Assembly: GCA_037126765.1 (NCBI GenBank)
Contig: JBBCBC010000022.1
Coordinates: 19,373,758-19,437,757 of the forward strand
DNA length: 64,000 nt
Direction: 5' to 3'
Origin: Stenogyne calaminthoides
Lineage: Eukaryota; Streptophyta; Magnoliopsida; Lamiales; Lamiaceae
A program made the position numbers and the translations under genes. The notes under the pieces were generated by a model. That model was not told the DNA's origin, did no database searches, and was given only the letters and a program-made list of their open reading frames with translations. The first letter of the stretch is position 1. Every line of letters starts with the position of its first letter. Below are positions 35,640 to 46,624 of this stretch, one piece after another.

Positions 35640-35800
35640 AAATTGGTCGAACTGTTTTTGCCGGTTTTGACCTAGTTTTTTATGGATTTTGACCGGTTTT
35701 GACCAGTTCAACCTGGAAAATCATTTTCAAGGGATGATTGGATCAGTTCAACCAATTGAACCGACCGGTTCAATTTTGAATTCATTGGTTCCAAGTATAT
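35640..35800. repeat. CCGGTTTTGACC-rich short repeat stretch
   Basis: It holds repeated TTTTGACCGGTTTTGACC and GTTCAACC words with inverted GGTTGAAC-like partners, typical of the ends of small plant DNA transposons. Boundaries are not resolved. Confidence 0.35.
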
Positions 35801-36313
35801 GAGCTTACCAACCTTCTTTAATTAAAAACAAAAATAATAGTTAGGAATCTTATATTATAAAAGGAGGATTGCACTCATCAGCTGCTGCCAAGCGGTAGTC
35901 CTAATTTGCTGCCACGTGTCCACAGTTTATTAAGGCTTTTTTTAATTAATAAAAAAACACGACTGAATATTGAGAGAAATGACTCTTCTTCTTCAAAACT
36001 TATTCTAGCTGCCATCAGCCTCAAAATGGATAGCCAATTTCATTTTTGCTCTCAAACACATGGAAAAACACAACCTTATGCTCTCAAACACACGGAAAAA
36101 ACGCAACCTTTTCACGCAGATCGAAGATCAGGCGAAGGGGAGCCAACCAACCGCGGAACCGATTGCAGCGAATTTCAAGTCGCCGCCATGACCAGATCGT
36201 GAATCGCCATTGTTGATGCCAGGCGCATCATTGGCTAATTTGATCTGATGTCATCATTTATATCTCCCCTTGTGCATCACCAGTGTCATTACATGCACCA
36301 CCTCTCTGGTGCA
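35801..36313. other. Spacer, possible gene remnant
   Basis: ORF 35906-36202 (98 codons) has no recognised domain. Two CTCAAACACAYGGAAAAAACRCAACCTT words lie in tandem near 36051-36108. Nothing else can be supported. Confidence 0.3.
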
Positions 36314-36321
36314 CTCTTGGC

Positions 36322-36928
36322 TAGAGCTGGCAAAATGGGCCTCCCGGCCCAGCCCATCGGACCAAGTTATGTTCATGGGCTAGGCGGGCTGGCCCATCAT
36401 CTAGTCGGGCCACCAAAAATGCAGCCCAGTATGGGCTCACGGGCCAGCGGGCCGGCCCGGCCCATGATTTATTTATTTACTTTACAAATTTACATTATTT
36501 CTTTGTAATTCTTTTGAGTATTTTTCTACCCTTATCAATTTATTTTATTTTATGATTAAAAAAATAAAATAATAATTATAGTTATTAAAATACAATCTTA
36601 TGTACCTGACAACATTAACTTGAGTACTATTTTGTTGATTGTGATTGTTAATTATATTAAAATAACTCGTAGTTTGACAATTACAAAAAATGAATTTCTT
36701 TAGTCTTTATAGTTTGTATAAAGAATTACAAATAAAAAAAATTAATAAAATTTGTCGGGCCAAACAGGCGGCCCATGACCCGTCGGGCCTATTTGGCCCA
36801 AGCCCATTAGGCCCGTGGGCCAAATGGGCCGGGCCAAATAGGCCCGACTCTTTTCGGGCCTCTAATTTTTTAGCCCAGCCCATACTTGGGCTCGGGTTGG
36901 CCGGGCCGGGCCCAAATTGCTGGCTCTA
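36322..36928. mobile_element. hAT-type MITE, 607 bp, perfect 8-bp TSD
   Basis: TAGAGCTGGCAAA at the left end faces TAGAGCCAGCAAT read inward from the right. CTCTTGGC is duplicated perfectly at 36314-36321 and 36929-36936. GC-rich arms of GGGCC/CGGCCC words enclose an AT-rich core. ORFs 36248-36508 and 36690-37001 run through these arms and are not genes. The perfect duplication suggests a younger insertion than the MITE at 34163. Confidence 0.92.
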
Positions 36929-36936
36929 CTCTTGGC

Positions 36937-37512
36937 GCCACTCTTCCCCTGGTAATCGGTCACTATTTTATGAGTATGACATCAATTTATGGAATATATG
37001 AATATTCAATCTATGGTGTGCAATTTATAAGTTTTTATACACTTGACACAATTTCTTTGATCAGCAGTGTTCTGCGGTACTCTCCTCTATAGAGGTTCTT
37101 TTGTTCATGCTTGAGTAGTAAAAAAAATCCTGAGATGAGAGACACCTGAAAATTTTATTCTGAGAAAATGAGGTACAATATTTAACCTGAAGCCTTCATA
37201 TTTATTAACTAAATCTTAAAAAGTTGATTTTATTCGAAAACATAATTGTGATTATAATATCTCGTAAATTTTATTGCAAAGGGTCGGTGGGGGGGGGGGG
37301 GGGGGAATGGCGTGGGGTGTTTGGGATTTTTAATTTTCTTCGAACCCTTAATTGTGTTCCTGATGTTGTCATAGAACAGTATGGTGAAAATGTTTGATGG
37401 TTGACTAATCTATTCTATATTCCTGCTTCATTTTTGCGGAATGATTCAACTCTACAAAGGGTGTAACAGACTATTACAGGAAGCTTTGGTACATTGAGTG
37501 TTGCTTACTACT
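36937..37512. other. Spacer with a 17-G homopolymer
   Basis: AT-rich sequence without a supported gene. The G run at 37289-37305 is unusual in this AT-rich setting and is a likely place for length errors. Confidence 0.4.
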
Positions 37513-37650
37513 AATATGGAATTTATGCTAGTGCTTCGTTATCATCTGTAAGCAAAAGATTGATGAGGGAATCTTTTGGGAGCAATATGGAATTCATGCT
37601 AGCGTTTCATTATCATCCTTAAGCAAAAGATTGAATCTTTTGGAAGCGGT
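37513..37650 (+). repeat. 71-bp tandem duplication
   Basis: AATATGGAATTYATGCTAGY starts at 37513 and again at 37584. Both units continue through TTATCATC, TAAGCAAAAGATTG and AATCTTTTGG. The second unit lacks a few bases (GATGAGGG region). The units differ by about 10 percent. Confidence 0.8.
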
Positions 37651-37939
37651 GGTGAATGGTTTATCTGTTGAACATCTGTTATTTAATCTTCCTTCTGGAA
37701 TCTGCTTTCACATATCTCATTCCGAAGCGAGAATCGCGTTGGTCTGCAGAGCAGCAGAGCAACGACCTGGGAGCGGATTCCCCACCCTTAAAAAATTTCA
37801 CTTTCTATTTATTACATTCCAATACTTATAAGCAGATGAAGATGCATAAACGGAGGATGTTGCTAGAGCGTAGATGAGTTTATAGGACTTTATACTTATA
37901 ACCAGACCTTATTTTTTCTATAACGTTTTAATTTTATAA
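37651..37939. other. Spacer, no supported gene
   Basis: Overlapping short frames (37631-37831, 37656-37877) share the sequence in different phases and show no domain. Confidence 0.35.
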
Positions 37940-38063
37940 ATGTTGAGTTGTTCTTCTATAAGTCATAAGCCAGACTCATATAAATTTTAGGACTAGTCTC
38001 AATTTTATTAGGATTTTTGTTGTTCAATCCATCGGTTGATTGGATCCAATTATAAAATTGTGC
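37940..38063. repeat. Dispersed repeat shared with unit A
   Basis: It matches 15125-15238 at roughly 80 percent (TTCTTCTATAAGTCAT, GTCTCAATTTTATTAGG-type, GTTGTTCAATMCATC, TTATAAAATTGT). Confidence 0.65.
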
Positions 38064-38147
38064 GATCTGCATCATACTCTTAGAGAGTGTAGTAAGATCT
38101 CACTTACTACGAGATACTAGGTATCTCATGATGGATGCACAAATATC

Positions 38148-39382
38148 TTAGAGGGTATTGGTATACAAATCCGAGAAACCGTTTTATGTAGTTCCACTAT
38201 ATGTGTCTACGGGTGTCTCGGTTAGTGGGAGCGATGCGATACTCCTTTGACTTGAGGTCAATACGCACGACATGTGTGGAGTGATGAATTTTGACCATGA
38301 CCGAAGCTTGCACCCTTCCATGGGTAGATATGGCTTAGATTGAGTTCATCACGAAGTGCATGTACGTGGTAGTTGAGCCAAGAAAAGAATTCATTTCTCA
38401 AAGTGGATTTAGAGAGAATACTCATCTTCTCATCGTAATTGGATCAAAGTCATTGGTCAATGCACGTCAACTTGGACTTTGTGGCCAAGTGTGACATAAG
38501 TGATCAATTAGTGATTAGAGATAATATGATTAAGTTATTTGAATAGACACTTCATCATGTTCAAGACTAATCGAGTATTCATGAATGAAAGGAGGAAATC
38601 GTAATAGCCCATGTTACAGTTACAAGTAGTTGCACGTTTCTCGCTACGTACCTCATATATTGAGAATGTCTGGTTTATTGTCTATGATTCAATTAAAACC
38701 ATTAGTTTGACTAAAGCTCGATATATGAGAACCTTTGGGTCACACAACAAGTAGTTCCCTTTTACGGACTATGGTTGATTGATTAAATGTTAAACTGGAT
38801 TTAATATTTAATTTATGGAAAATTAATTAATATTATATTAATATGGAATTAATTATTATTAATGTTTAATTAAATTGGATTTAATTAAATAGGAATTTTC
38901 AATAATAATATATAGAATATTATTATAGGATTTAATATATATGGAATCAAATCCGTAGAGATATAACATATATGGAAGTTTAAATCCGTAGAGATTTTAT
39001 ATGTGGGAAATAAATCTAAGAGATTTATTTTATAAGATTAGGGATTTTGTTTCCTAATCAGGTTAGCTTAAGATTTAAGCTGGGCCTCTCCTATATATAT
39101 GAGCTCTTGAGAATTCATAATACAAGTATTCATATTTTCTCCATAAGATATAGAGTTAGAATTTTTCCTAGCAAATTCGTCGGGATTCAACGCTGGCAAA
39201 TTCGTGCAAGTCCGTGATTGGGGATTACGTGGATACCATAGTTGAGAAATCTGCTCTCGAATTACTGTAAGATTTCTTGTTATGATTATTGTAATCGTTT
39301 ATGCAATTATATGTTCGTTGTTGGTGAACTATTTAATTCCGCCGCGCATGTATTACGTGTTTACGTGCCTTTATATTCCAAC
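38148..39382 (+). repeat. LTR of element U, plus orientation
   Basis: It ends ATATTCCAACA one base before a primer-binding site. The left limit is set by alignment to the inverted copy (41927 downward). It contains TATATATAT at 39092-39100 as a likely TATA box. An AT-rich stretch (38800-39000) is built of TTAATTAAAT and ATATGGAA words. Confidence 0.8.
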
Positions 39383-39383
39383 A

Positions 39384-39395
39384 GTGGTATTAGAG
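39384..39395 (+). other. Primer-binding site of element U
   Basis: TGGTATTAGAGC differs at one base from the initiator-tRNA complement TGGTATCAGAGC. The C to T change is a known variant in plant copia elements. Confidence 0.75.
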
Positions 39396-40688
39396 CTTCA
39401 AACTCTTTGTTTTAATTGCATAAAATTGGTTTTTGAAATAATTTTTTTCAAGAACCAGGGGGCACAACTTATTAGATAAGATCGCACCCCTCTCCCCCTT
39501 ATTTTGTTCTTGCCCGCTCGGTCCCCTTCGTCCTCACCCAAAATTAGGGTTTCCCTTTTTGGGGATTCGTCGCCGCATGTTCATCAATCCCACGGCGTGT
39601 CGCTGAAGGCCGACGCTAGGCATCGCGCGTCGCGACCCGTGCTGGAGCCTGCTGCTTGGCCAGCGGTTTTTCGCCCCGTCGCGAATCGTCTTCGAGACGC
39701 TTCCCCGCTTTCACCTCTTTTTCACTGCGGTGCCCCACCCTCTGTTTGGCTAGTTTCGCGGCGGTGCGCCATCGAATCGTCCCGATTTGAAGTTCCGTTG
39801 CTTGGGCATTTTCGAGGCTTGAACGGTGTGTTCGTCTCGATGCACTTCAAGGCGGAGCGCCACCAGAATCAAGATGAACCAGTGGTGGCGTGCCATCGAC
39901 TCGATCTTTTCTCGACTCTTCGTCGTTCTGGTTTCAAACCAGTCCGATAAAGGGGGCTCGCGCGGATTCACTCGTTCATGGCGGCGAGTCTCCTGCACGC
40001 GAGGCGTGGCGGTGGCGACTCGCGCCTGTTCAACCAGGCCGTGCCTGCTGCGTCGTTTTGCCTATTTCGTCTCCCTGTTCTTGGACTGAATCTGGACTGT
40101 TTTACGTTTTTGGTTCTAGTTCGGTTAATTGGGACTGATTAATTAGATTAATTGATTGAAACGATGATGATGAAATGATTAATCTGGAATTTGAAAAATT
40201 TTGGTGTTCGTTTTTTCGGATTGGATATGATTTGGAAAGGGTGATGATGTAGGAGGGTTGTTTTGCAAATTCGATTTGAGACAAGCCCTCCCGTGCAAAT
40301 TTTAGAAATTGCACCTGAGCCCCCGGAAATAAAATAAATTAAAATTTAATTTTTAGAATTTTATTAAGTTTAATTCTGGAATTAAATGTTGGTTGGACCA
40401 AAACGATTAATTGGATTAATTGTATTTTAATAATCTTTAAAATTGAATTTTTAAGTGGACTTAAAATTTGGTTTTTTAAAAGAGATTTATTAAAACCGCT
40501 GTTAACTTGTTTACTCGTTTAAATTAGTTAACGTGTTTATAGTCCGCATTATAACTGTTGGGTAGGCGGCCCAATATTTGTCGGACCGTATTAGATGCTT
40601 GGGTAGACGACACCCAAATATTTGTTAGTCTGAATATGTCATATTTGGGTAGGCGGCGCCCGTAATTGCTCAAATGTGACTTAGATAT
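39396..40688 (+). mobile_element. Internal region of element U, non-coding or truncated
   Basis: The first part (39480-40090) is GC-rich with three overlapping frames of 82-148 codons. None shows gag or pol motifs, so it is probably a leader. The rest is AT-rich and ends with three copies of TGGGTAGGCGGCRCCC-type words (about 40556, 40596, 40646). No RT or integrase is present, as in LARD-like elements or a 5' fragment cut by the inverted LTR at 40689. Confidence 0.5.
40556..40670 (+). repeat. Three imperfect GGGTAGGCGGC tandem units
   Basis: Units start near 40556, 40596 and 40646. Each contains TTGGGTAGRCGRC, and the first two continue CCCAAATATTTGT-like. They are part of the U internal region. 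Confidence 0.65.
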
Positions 40689-41927
40689 TGTTGGAATTTA
40701 GGGGCACGTAATCACGTATAACATGCGCAGCGAAAAAATACAGTTCACTAACAACGAACACATAATTGCATACAACGATTACAATAATCGTAACGAGTAA
40801 ACTTACAGTAGCTGTAGAGCAGATTCCTCTATTATGGTATCCACGTAATCCCCTTTGACAGATCTGCACGGATTTGCCAGTGTCGAATCTCAAGTTGAAT
40901 CATCTAGGAAAATCCAACTCTTAATCTTGTAGAGAAATTGTGAAGCGTAAAACTATTTGTGAAATCCCAAGAGCCAGTATATATAGGGAGACCCAGCTTA
41001 AACCCTAAGCTAGCCTGTTGGGAAATAAAACTTTTTTATTTAATTAAATTAAACCCATTTAATTTAATTCCCTAAATATAATCTCCATTGATTTAATATT
41101 CCATATATAACAAATCTCTACGATTTGTTTCCATATATATTAAATCCTACAATAATATTCAAATATTATTATTGGGAATTCTTATTTAATTAAATCAAAT
41201 TTAATTAAACATTAATAATAATTAATTTCAAATTAATCTATTATTAACTACTTCTCCATAAATTAAATATTAAATCTAATTTAATACTTAATCAACTAAC
41301 TATAATCCATCAAAGGGAATTACTTGCTGTGTGACCTATAGACCCTCATATATCGAGCGATTAGTCAAACTAACGGTCTTAATTGAACCCTAGTAAATAA
41401 ATCAGACATTCTCAATATATGAGGTACGTTGCGAGAAACATGCAACTACCTGTAACTGAAACGTGGCTATTACGATTTCCTCCTTTCATTCACGAATACT
41501 CGATTAGTCTTGAACATGACGAAGTGTTTATTCAAATAACTTAATCACTTTATCTCCAATCACTAATTGATCACTTATGTCACACTTAGCCACAAAGTCC
41601 AAGTTGACGTGCATTGGCCAATGACTTTGATCCATTTATGATGAAAAGGTGAGTATTCTCTCTAAATCCACTTTGAGGAATGAATCATTTTCTTGGCTCA
41701 ACTACCATGCACATGCACTTCGTGATGAACCCAATCCAAGACATATCTACCCATAGACGGGTGCAAGCGTCGGTCATGGTCAAAGTTCATCACTCCATAC
41801 ATGTCGTGCGTATTGACCTCAAGTCAAAGGAGTATCGCATCGCTCCCACTAACCGAGACACCCGTAGACACATATAGTGGAACTACATCAAACGGTTTCT
41901 CGGATGGCTATACCAATACTCTCTCCA
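40689..41927 (-). repeat. LTR of element U, inverted copy
   Basis: On the plus strand it starts TGTTGGAATTTAGGGGCACG and ends ACTCTCTCCA, the reverse complement of the 38148-39382 LTR (about 90 percent by eye over 1.2 kb). The flanking bases (GATAT left, GGAGT right) are not a duplication, so it is not a simple solo-LTR insertion. The right end abuts a truncated gag of element Z. The TATA-like TATATATAG is near 40978. Confidence 0.8.
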
Positions 41928-42139
41928 GGAGTAAGCTGATCAACAGTTTTGGGAAATTCATCCCTTGGATTATCTCTTTCATTATCAGTCAATCTGGGAT
42001 TCATAACCTTATACTCAAAAGGTCCTTGAGACACAACTCTCCACATTCTCTCATGTTTAGAGTACAGATGTGCCTGCATTCTCAGTCTCCAAGGATCATA
42101 GTTCTCAATAGAGAACATAGGTAGTTTCTTAGAAGGCAT
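41928..42139 (-). pseudogene. Truncated copia gag of element Z
   Basis: The ATG on the minus strand at 42139 begins M-P-S-K-K-L-P-M-F-S-I-E-N-Y-D-P-W, followed by M-Q-A-H-L and W-R-V-V-S-Q-G-P-F. This is the N-terminus of a copia gag (UBN2 family), closely similar to gag of X (56054). The frame is open for about 70 codons and then runs into the inverted U LTR at 41927, so the rest of Z is lost on this side. Confidence 0.85.
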
Positions 42140-42247
42140 GATGAATGAGCCTTGTAAGATATCAACAGAAGATCTATTCAGTAGACCACCAAAGTCTCTC
42201 AGTAACAAGACTTATGGCCACCAAAGCAAGTGATCAAATGAACCAGT

Positions 42248-42259
42248 GCTCTGATACCA
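42248..42259 (-). other. Primer-binding site of element Z
   Basis: GCTCTGATACCA on the plus strand is the reverse complement of the canonical TGGTATCAGAGC, 2 bp from the LTR end. Confidence 0.9.
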
Positions 42260-42261
42260 CT

Positions 42262-43312
42262 TGTTGGTCCCGAGGTAAACGAGTCTCACACGTGTATGGG
42301 GGGGGAATACACATGTATAGTGATTTTTAAACTTTTCATTAAAAACACTATAATTAGTGAGTTATGATGTCCTGAAGGTTAGTCCTTAGAAGCACAAAAT
42401 GCCCTAAGTCAAAGTCCACTGAGACAATAACATTGAGCGGCTTTTAGAGACTTCAAATTAGCTCAACTGATTCTGAGTTACTTTTTAACACAGAGTCCAA
42501 ATAAGCTTGGAGTAGATAACGATCTTGCTGATTACTCAAGAGAGTTGATCAGTTTGACAACTATCTATACTAGCTTATCTAGAGTGCGGAATGTGTAGGC
42601 CCTAAGTTTATACTCGTTTTACTTGTTGAAAGTATTGTTTTCTCAGTGAAATAATGGTTAAGGCTGTGATCAACTTAATGCACCTTCAGTGGATTGATTC
42701 CAACTGAATATAACTGAGTATGCTTTCAGTGAAAATATGCAACTGGATAAAATGCAAAACAGAAAGCAGACAACACAACAAATTATAGTGGTTCAGAGAC
42801 TCAAGCTCCTACGTCCACTCTATCTGATCCTCAAAAAAATTCCTTAACTCACTACTTCTACTACCTTAAGCTTTCAGACTGAACTCAGCAGCTTACTAAC
42901 TTTCAACTACGAGTTTTCAGGCTGAACTACTGCAGCTTACTAACTCAACACACACAAGCTTTCAGACTGAACACAAGCAGCTTACTAAGTTCTTCTCTAG
43001 AGATTTCAAGTTGAGCACAAGCAGCTTACTCACTCTTTACAACTCTCATTACTCCAACAACTACACACACAAACTACCTAATCAAAGGGTTTTGGTTTTG
43101 GTTGGTTTCCAACTAAGGTGAGATATCCTTTTACAATCAAACATAAGTAAAAGGCTAGGATATCTCTAACTAAGCTTTGAATATTCTTGAATTTAGGCTT
43201 AGTAAATGAGCTCTCTTCTAAGATGAAACACTTGGGAAATTCTAAGGGTTTCGAGTGCTTCACAATGTATGCTTTGAATACGAATGAGCTCTGGAGTTGC
43301 TTTGATTTCCCG
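42262..43312 (-). repeat. 5' LTR of element Z, cut by element Y
   Basis: It starts on the plus strand as TGTTGGTCCCGAGG and shares with X the G run and CACGTGTATGGGG words, the TATAGTGGTTCAGAGACTCA block (42786) and the AACTAAGGTGAGATATCC block. It breaks off at GATTTCCCG where the Y LTR begins. X shows the uninterrupted continuation (ATTTCCCGTAACC near 44716). The second half of the Z LTR should lie beyond the window end. Its last 470 bp recur at 59273-59740. Confidence 0.88.
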
Positions 43313-43676
43313 TGTTGGGAAATTTATTAAGTTTTGATAAAAGTTCCAAAACAGATGTAATAGGACGGTTAAATCGTTAGTTGACTGACGTTTTATATTG
43401 AGTACTAGGCTGACCAGTTGATAACTGATGTATAGAACAACTGATGTATAAGTTAGATTAGATCACACGTTGAGGGGGAACTCAATGTGTATAGTTCTTA
43501 GTCTCGAAGATCAGTTATAAAGATCACTTATGAAGATCAGAAGAGAAGAACTGAAGATTTGAAGCTATCAAGACTAAAGACAGATAAAGTACATCAGATG
43601 AAGTCAGTAAGTTGAGCTAAGATAACTTACAACCGAAGACTTCAAATAGGGCAGATCAGTTCACCTGATCAGTTCA
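43313..43676 (+). repeat. Y LTR copy 1, left piece (split by X)
   Basis: It starts TGTTGGGAAATTTATTAAG and matches 59741-60104 of the intact Y LTR. It stops at GTTCA, the target duplicated by element X, and continues after X at 58102. Confidence 0.92.
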
Positions 43677-45589
43677 TGTTGGTCCCGGTGAGAACGAGTC
43701 TTACACGTGTATGGGGGGGGGAATACACGTGTTCAGTGATTTTAAAACTTTTTCTCATCGAGGTCACTTTGGGTGGGAAAATCCTCAAGATTAGGTTTCG
43801 AGAAGCACAGATTGCTCTCGAGTCAAAGTCTCATCGAGACGGTGATCCGAAGCCGCTTTTCAGATACCTCAGATAATCCCAACTGAGTCCTGAGTGTCAG
43901 AGATCCTGAGTTGCTTGGATCAGATAACTAACTTACTGAATCCTCAGATGAGAGTTCAGTTTGGTAACTATCTGTTCTAGATTATACTCGTTTTAAGCTT
44001 TGCTGAAAACCTTCCCCTTATGAAATAGTGATTAGGCTGTGAATTACTTATGCAACTTTCAGTGGATTGATTCCAACTGAATATCAATGAAAAGTATGCT
44101 TTCAAAATCAAGTTGATGCAACAATTAAGCACAGATAAGGAAAGCGATAAAAGAACGGCCAGATTATAGTGGTTCAGAGACTCAAGCTCCTACATCCACT
44201 CTCCCTGACTCTTCAGAGAAATTCACTATCAAACTGAGCTTTCTGACTACCTCGTAGTTTACTTACTCAACTCGGCCCTGAGTTTTCTGACTACTCCACG
44301 TAGTTTACTTACTCAACCCGACCTTGAGTTTTCTGACTACCTCCGTAGTTTACTTACTCAATCACACACAAGCTTTCAGACTACCTCTGTAGCTTACTAA
44401 CTTCTTCTCTAGAGTTTTCTGACTACTCCGCGTAGTTTACTAACTCTTTACAACTCTACTTACCAACAAACACACTCCAACTACCTTCTCAAGGGTTTGG
44501 GGTTTCTTGGTTGGTTTCCAACTAGGATGAGATATCCTTTACAATAAAGCACAATGCAAAGGGTTAGGATATCTCGACTAAGCTTTTGGATAAAACTTAT
44601 TACGCTAGGCTTAGTAAATTGAGCTCTCTTCAATATAAAAGCACTTGGGAAATTCAAGGTATTTCGAGTGCTTTAACTTTCGCAAGAATAAGTTTGAGCT
44701 CTTGTTGCGTATAAATTTCCCGTAACCTTACTATGTAGAGGGTCACCAGTATTTATAGGCATACACCAAGGTCACTCTTGAAAACTATCCGTTGGAGAGA
44801 TAGCTTCGTGAGTTCCCTCTTATGGTGTGTGAGAAACGGCTATATTTAGAGTTTGAAACTCCCTAACACGTTTTAGGCCATAGCCTTTCATGTAGCCGGT
44901 CTTCACTTTTTGTAGTCTGGAACTTTTCAGACATCCGACATCTTTTTCAAGCCGCTTGTCACATTCATCACAAGATGGTACAGTGTCATCTTCCTCTTTT
45001 TGACTTTTTGTCTTTGATTAAGGGTAGACACCTTTAACGGCTCTTTTGATCACAAACTCTGAGTTTGATATAACCTTAACAATACTTCTGACTTAGTTCC
45101 TTTTGTCTGCATTCGAATGTCTTGGCAATATCTAACTTTTTAAGGCATCACGTTTCTCTTAGTATTGCATCCTCCAGATAGATATATTCAGTGCCTCGGA
45201 ACATTCAGGTTCATACTGAGCATTCAGTATATTACTGAGTCTTCAGTAATTACTGTGCTCTTAGTTTTCTTGATCTTCAGATACTCAGTCTTCAGTCTTG
45301 TGTCTTTAGAGTCTTCTGAGTCTTCAGAGTCTTTCGAGTCTTGATTTATCTTGTTGTCTTTTTTACCGAGTCTTCATCTTTGAGTCTTGATCTACCGGTT
45401 TCATATCGAGTCTTCAGAGACTATTTCAAACTATATCTGCCGACTTATACATTTTGCAGATAACATCCTGAATACTCTAAAACTGAATCCTGACTCAACT
45501 ATCAAGATCATTACTGAACATGTCATACTCAGGGGTTTTGGGATCTTAATCAAAATCATATAATCTTTTATTAAATTCATCTCCCAACA
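43677..45589 (-). repeat. 3' LTR of element X
   Basis: 1913 bp, nearly identical to 56190-58096. A 32-bp segment present in the right LTR (after CTGTTCTAG, about 56483) is missing here near 43980; Z has it, so this is a deletion. Differences concentrate at 44930-45010 and 45290-45420, where the right copy has CAG/CTG words. The sense TATA is the complement of TATTTATA at 44750-44757. Confidence 0.95.
44750..44757 (-). promoter_or_regulatory. TATA box in the X 3' LTR
   Basis: TATAAATA on the minus strand, within GCCTATAAATACTGGTGACC. Confidence 0.65.
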
Positions 45590-45606
45590 ATTTCCCCCTT
45601 TTTGAT
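45590..45606 (-). other. Polypurine tract of X
   Basis: On the minus strand AAAAAGGGGGAAATT directly precedes the 3' LTR start TGTTGGGAG. Confidence 0.88.
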
Positions 45607-45881
45607 GATGCCAAAACCTATCTTGTTTACAAACATATAACCTATACTCAGGTTTCAGTTTTTCTTATTACAAGATTGGTTATGTCCCAACAGTTTCCTG
45701 AATCAGAGAATCTCCCCAAAAAAAAATTTCAGAGAGTCTCCCAAGCATTTCATCACCAAACAATCAGTAATCAGGCATATCAAAAGACATGTAAAATAAG
45801 ATAATGAGGTATTATCTTTTGAGCATAATGATAAATCTTCATTGATGATAAGTGTTGCTTTTTCAGATTACAATGAATTTA

Positions 45882-46624
45882 TCAAACAAAATCAAAAAGA
45901 CAAACATTTGAAGAAACACAAAATCTTTCGAGTCTTGCTTTTTTTTTTGCTCTGTTTGCTTCATTTTCGATTTCATCGATTGGGTACTTCGGATCAAACA
46001 TTCGAAGTATATCTCTTCTTGACTCATTTCTTTTCCCGATGATGTCCGGATTGTTTTCGATTAGTCCCCATCGACCAAACGTCTTGAGCAATTTCTTGCG
46101 TAATGGCCTTTTCATTTACCAAGCCATTACCAAATTTCGGAGGAGGATAGGAATATGGACCGGGGGCTACTATCTGTACTCCACCTTCATCCGCAAGGTT
46201 AATCCAAACTTTGTAGATACTTTGGATAAAAGGTGAGAAGATGTTCAATGAAAGCTTCGTTCGATCGAGCCTTCCTTCTCCATTCCCGAGAACATCAAAA
46301 TTGAACCGAAGGTTCTCTTCACTTCTTCCCACATGTCGTTGAGTTTAATGGGCATCCATTTATCAACATGGGGCCACCTCAGCGCTTTTCGATGTTCCTT
46401 CCTCTTGCTCATAAACTTTTCGAAGTCACTCCTTTGTTTACGCTCTTTCGTCTCATCTCTTTTACGATCCACGAAGTTCGAGACTGAAGCATTAGCTTTC
46501 TTAGCTTGTTCTTTTTGGAGTGTCATCAGAGCCTCTCTGGAGTTGAAGACTTTCTTCTGAGGTTGAGACTCAGATTCTTCTTCATTTTCGAATCGAGTTT
46601 TTTCTCTGGGTTGGCTTAGAATCT
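45882..46624 (-). pseudogene. C-terminal part of the X extra gene, frameshifted
   Basis: Three overlapping minus frames (46245-46526, 46024-46332, 45882-46115) together continue the coiled-coil protein. The first is K/R/E-rich with W-M-P-I-K-L-N-D-M-W-E-E-V-K. The second contains P-G-P-Y-S-Y-P-P-P-K-F. The last is charged and ends about 290 bp before the LTR. A conserved tryptophan- and proline-containing module suggests a small folded C-terminal domain of unknown role. Frame changes near 46250-46330 and 46030-46110 may be technical. Confidence 0.5.

Noticed and set aside
36248..37001. ORFs with GP-rich protein
   Set aside because: They run through the GC-rich arms of a hAT MITE; coding is incidental.
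39504..40138. GC-rich overlapping ORFs of 148, 87 and 82 codons
   Set aside because: Three phases are open at once because of base composition; no gag, pol or host domain; treated as the leader of element U.
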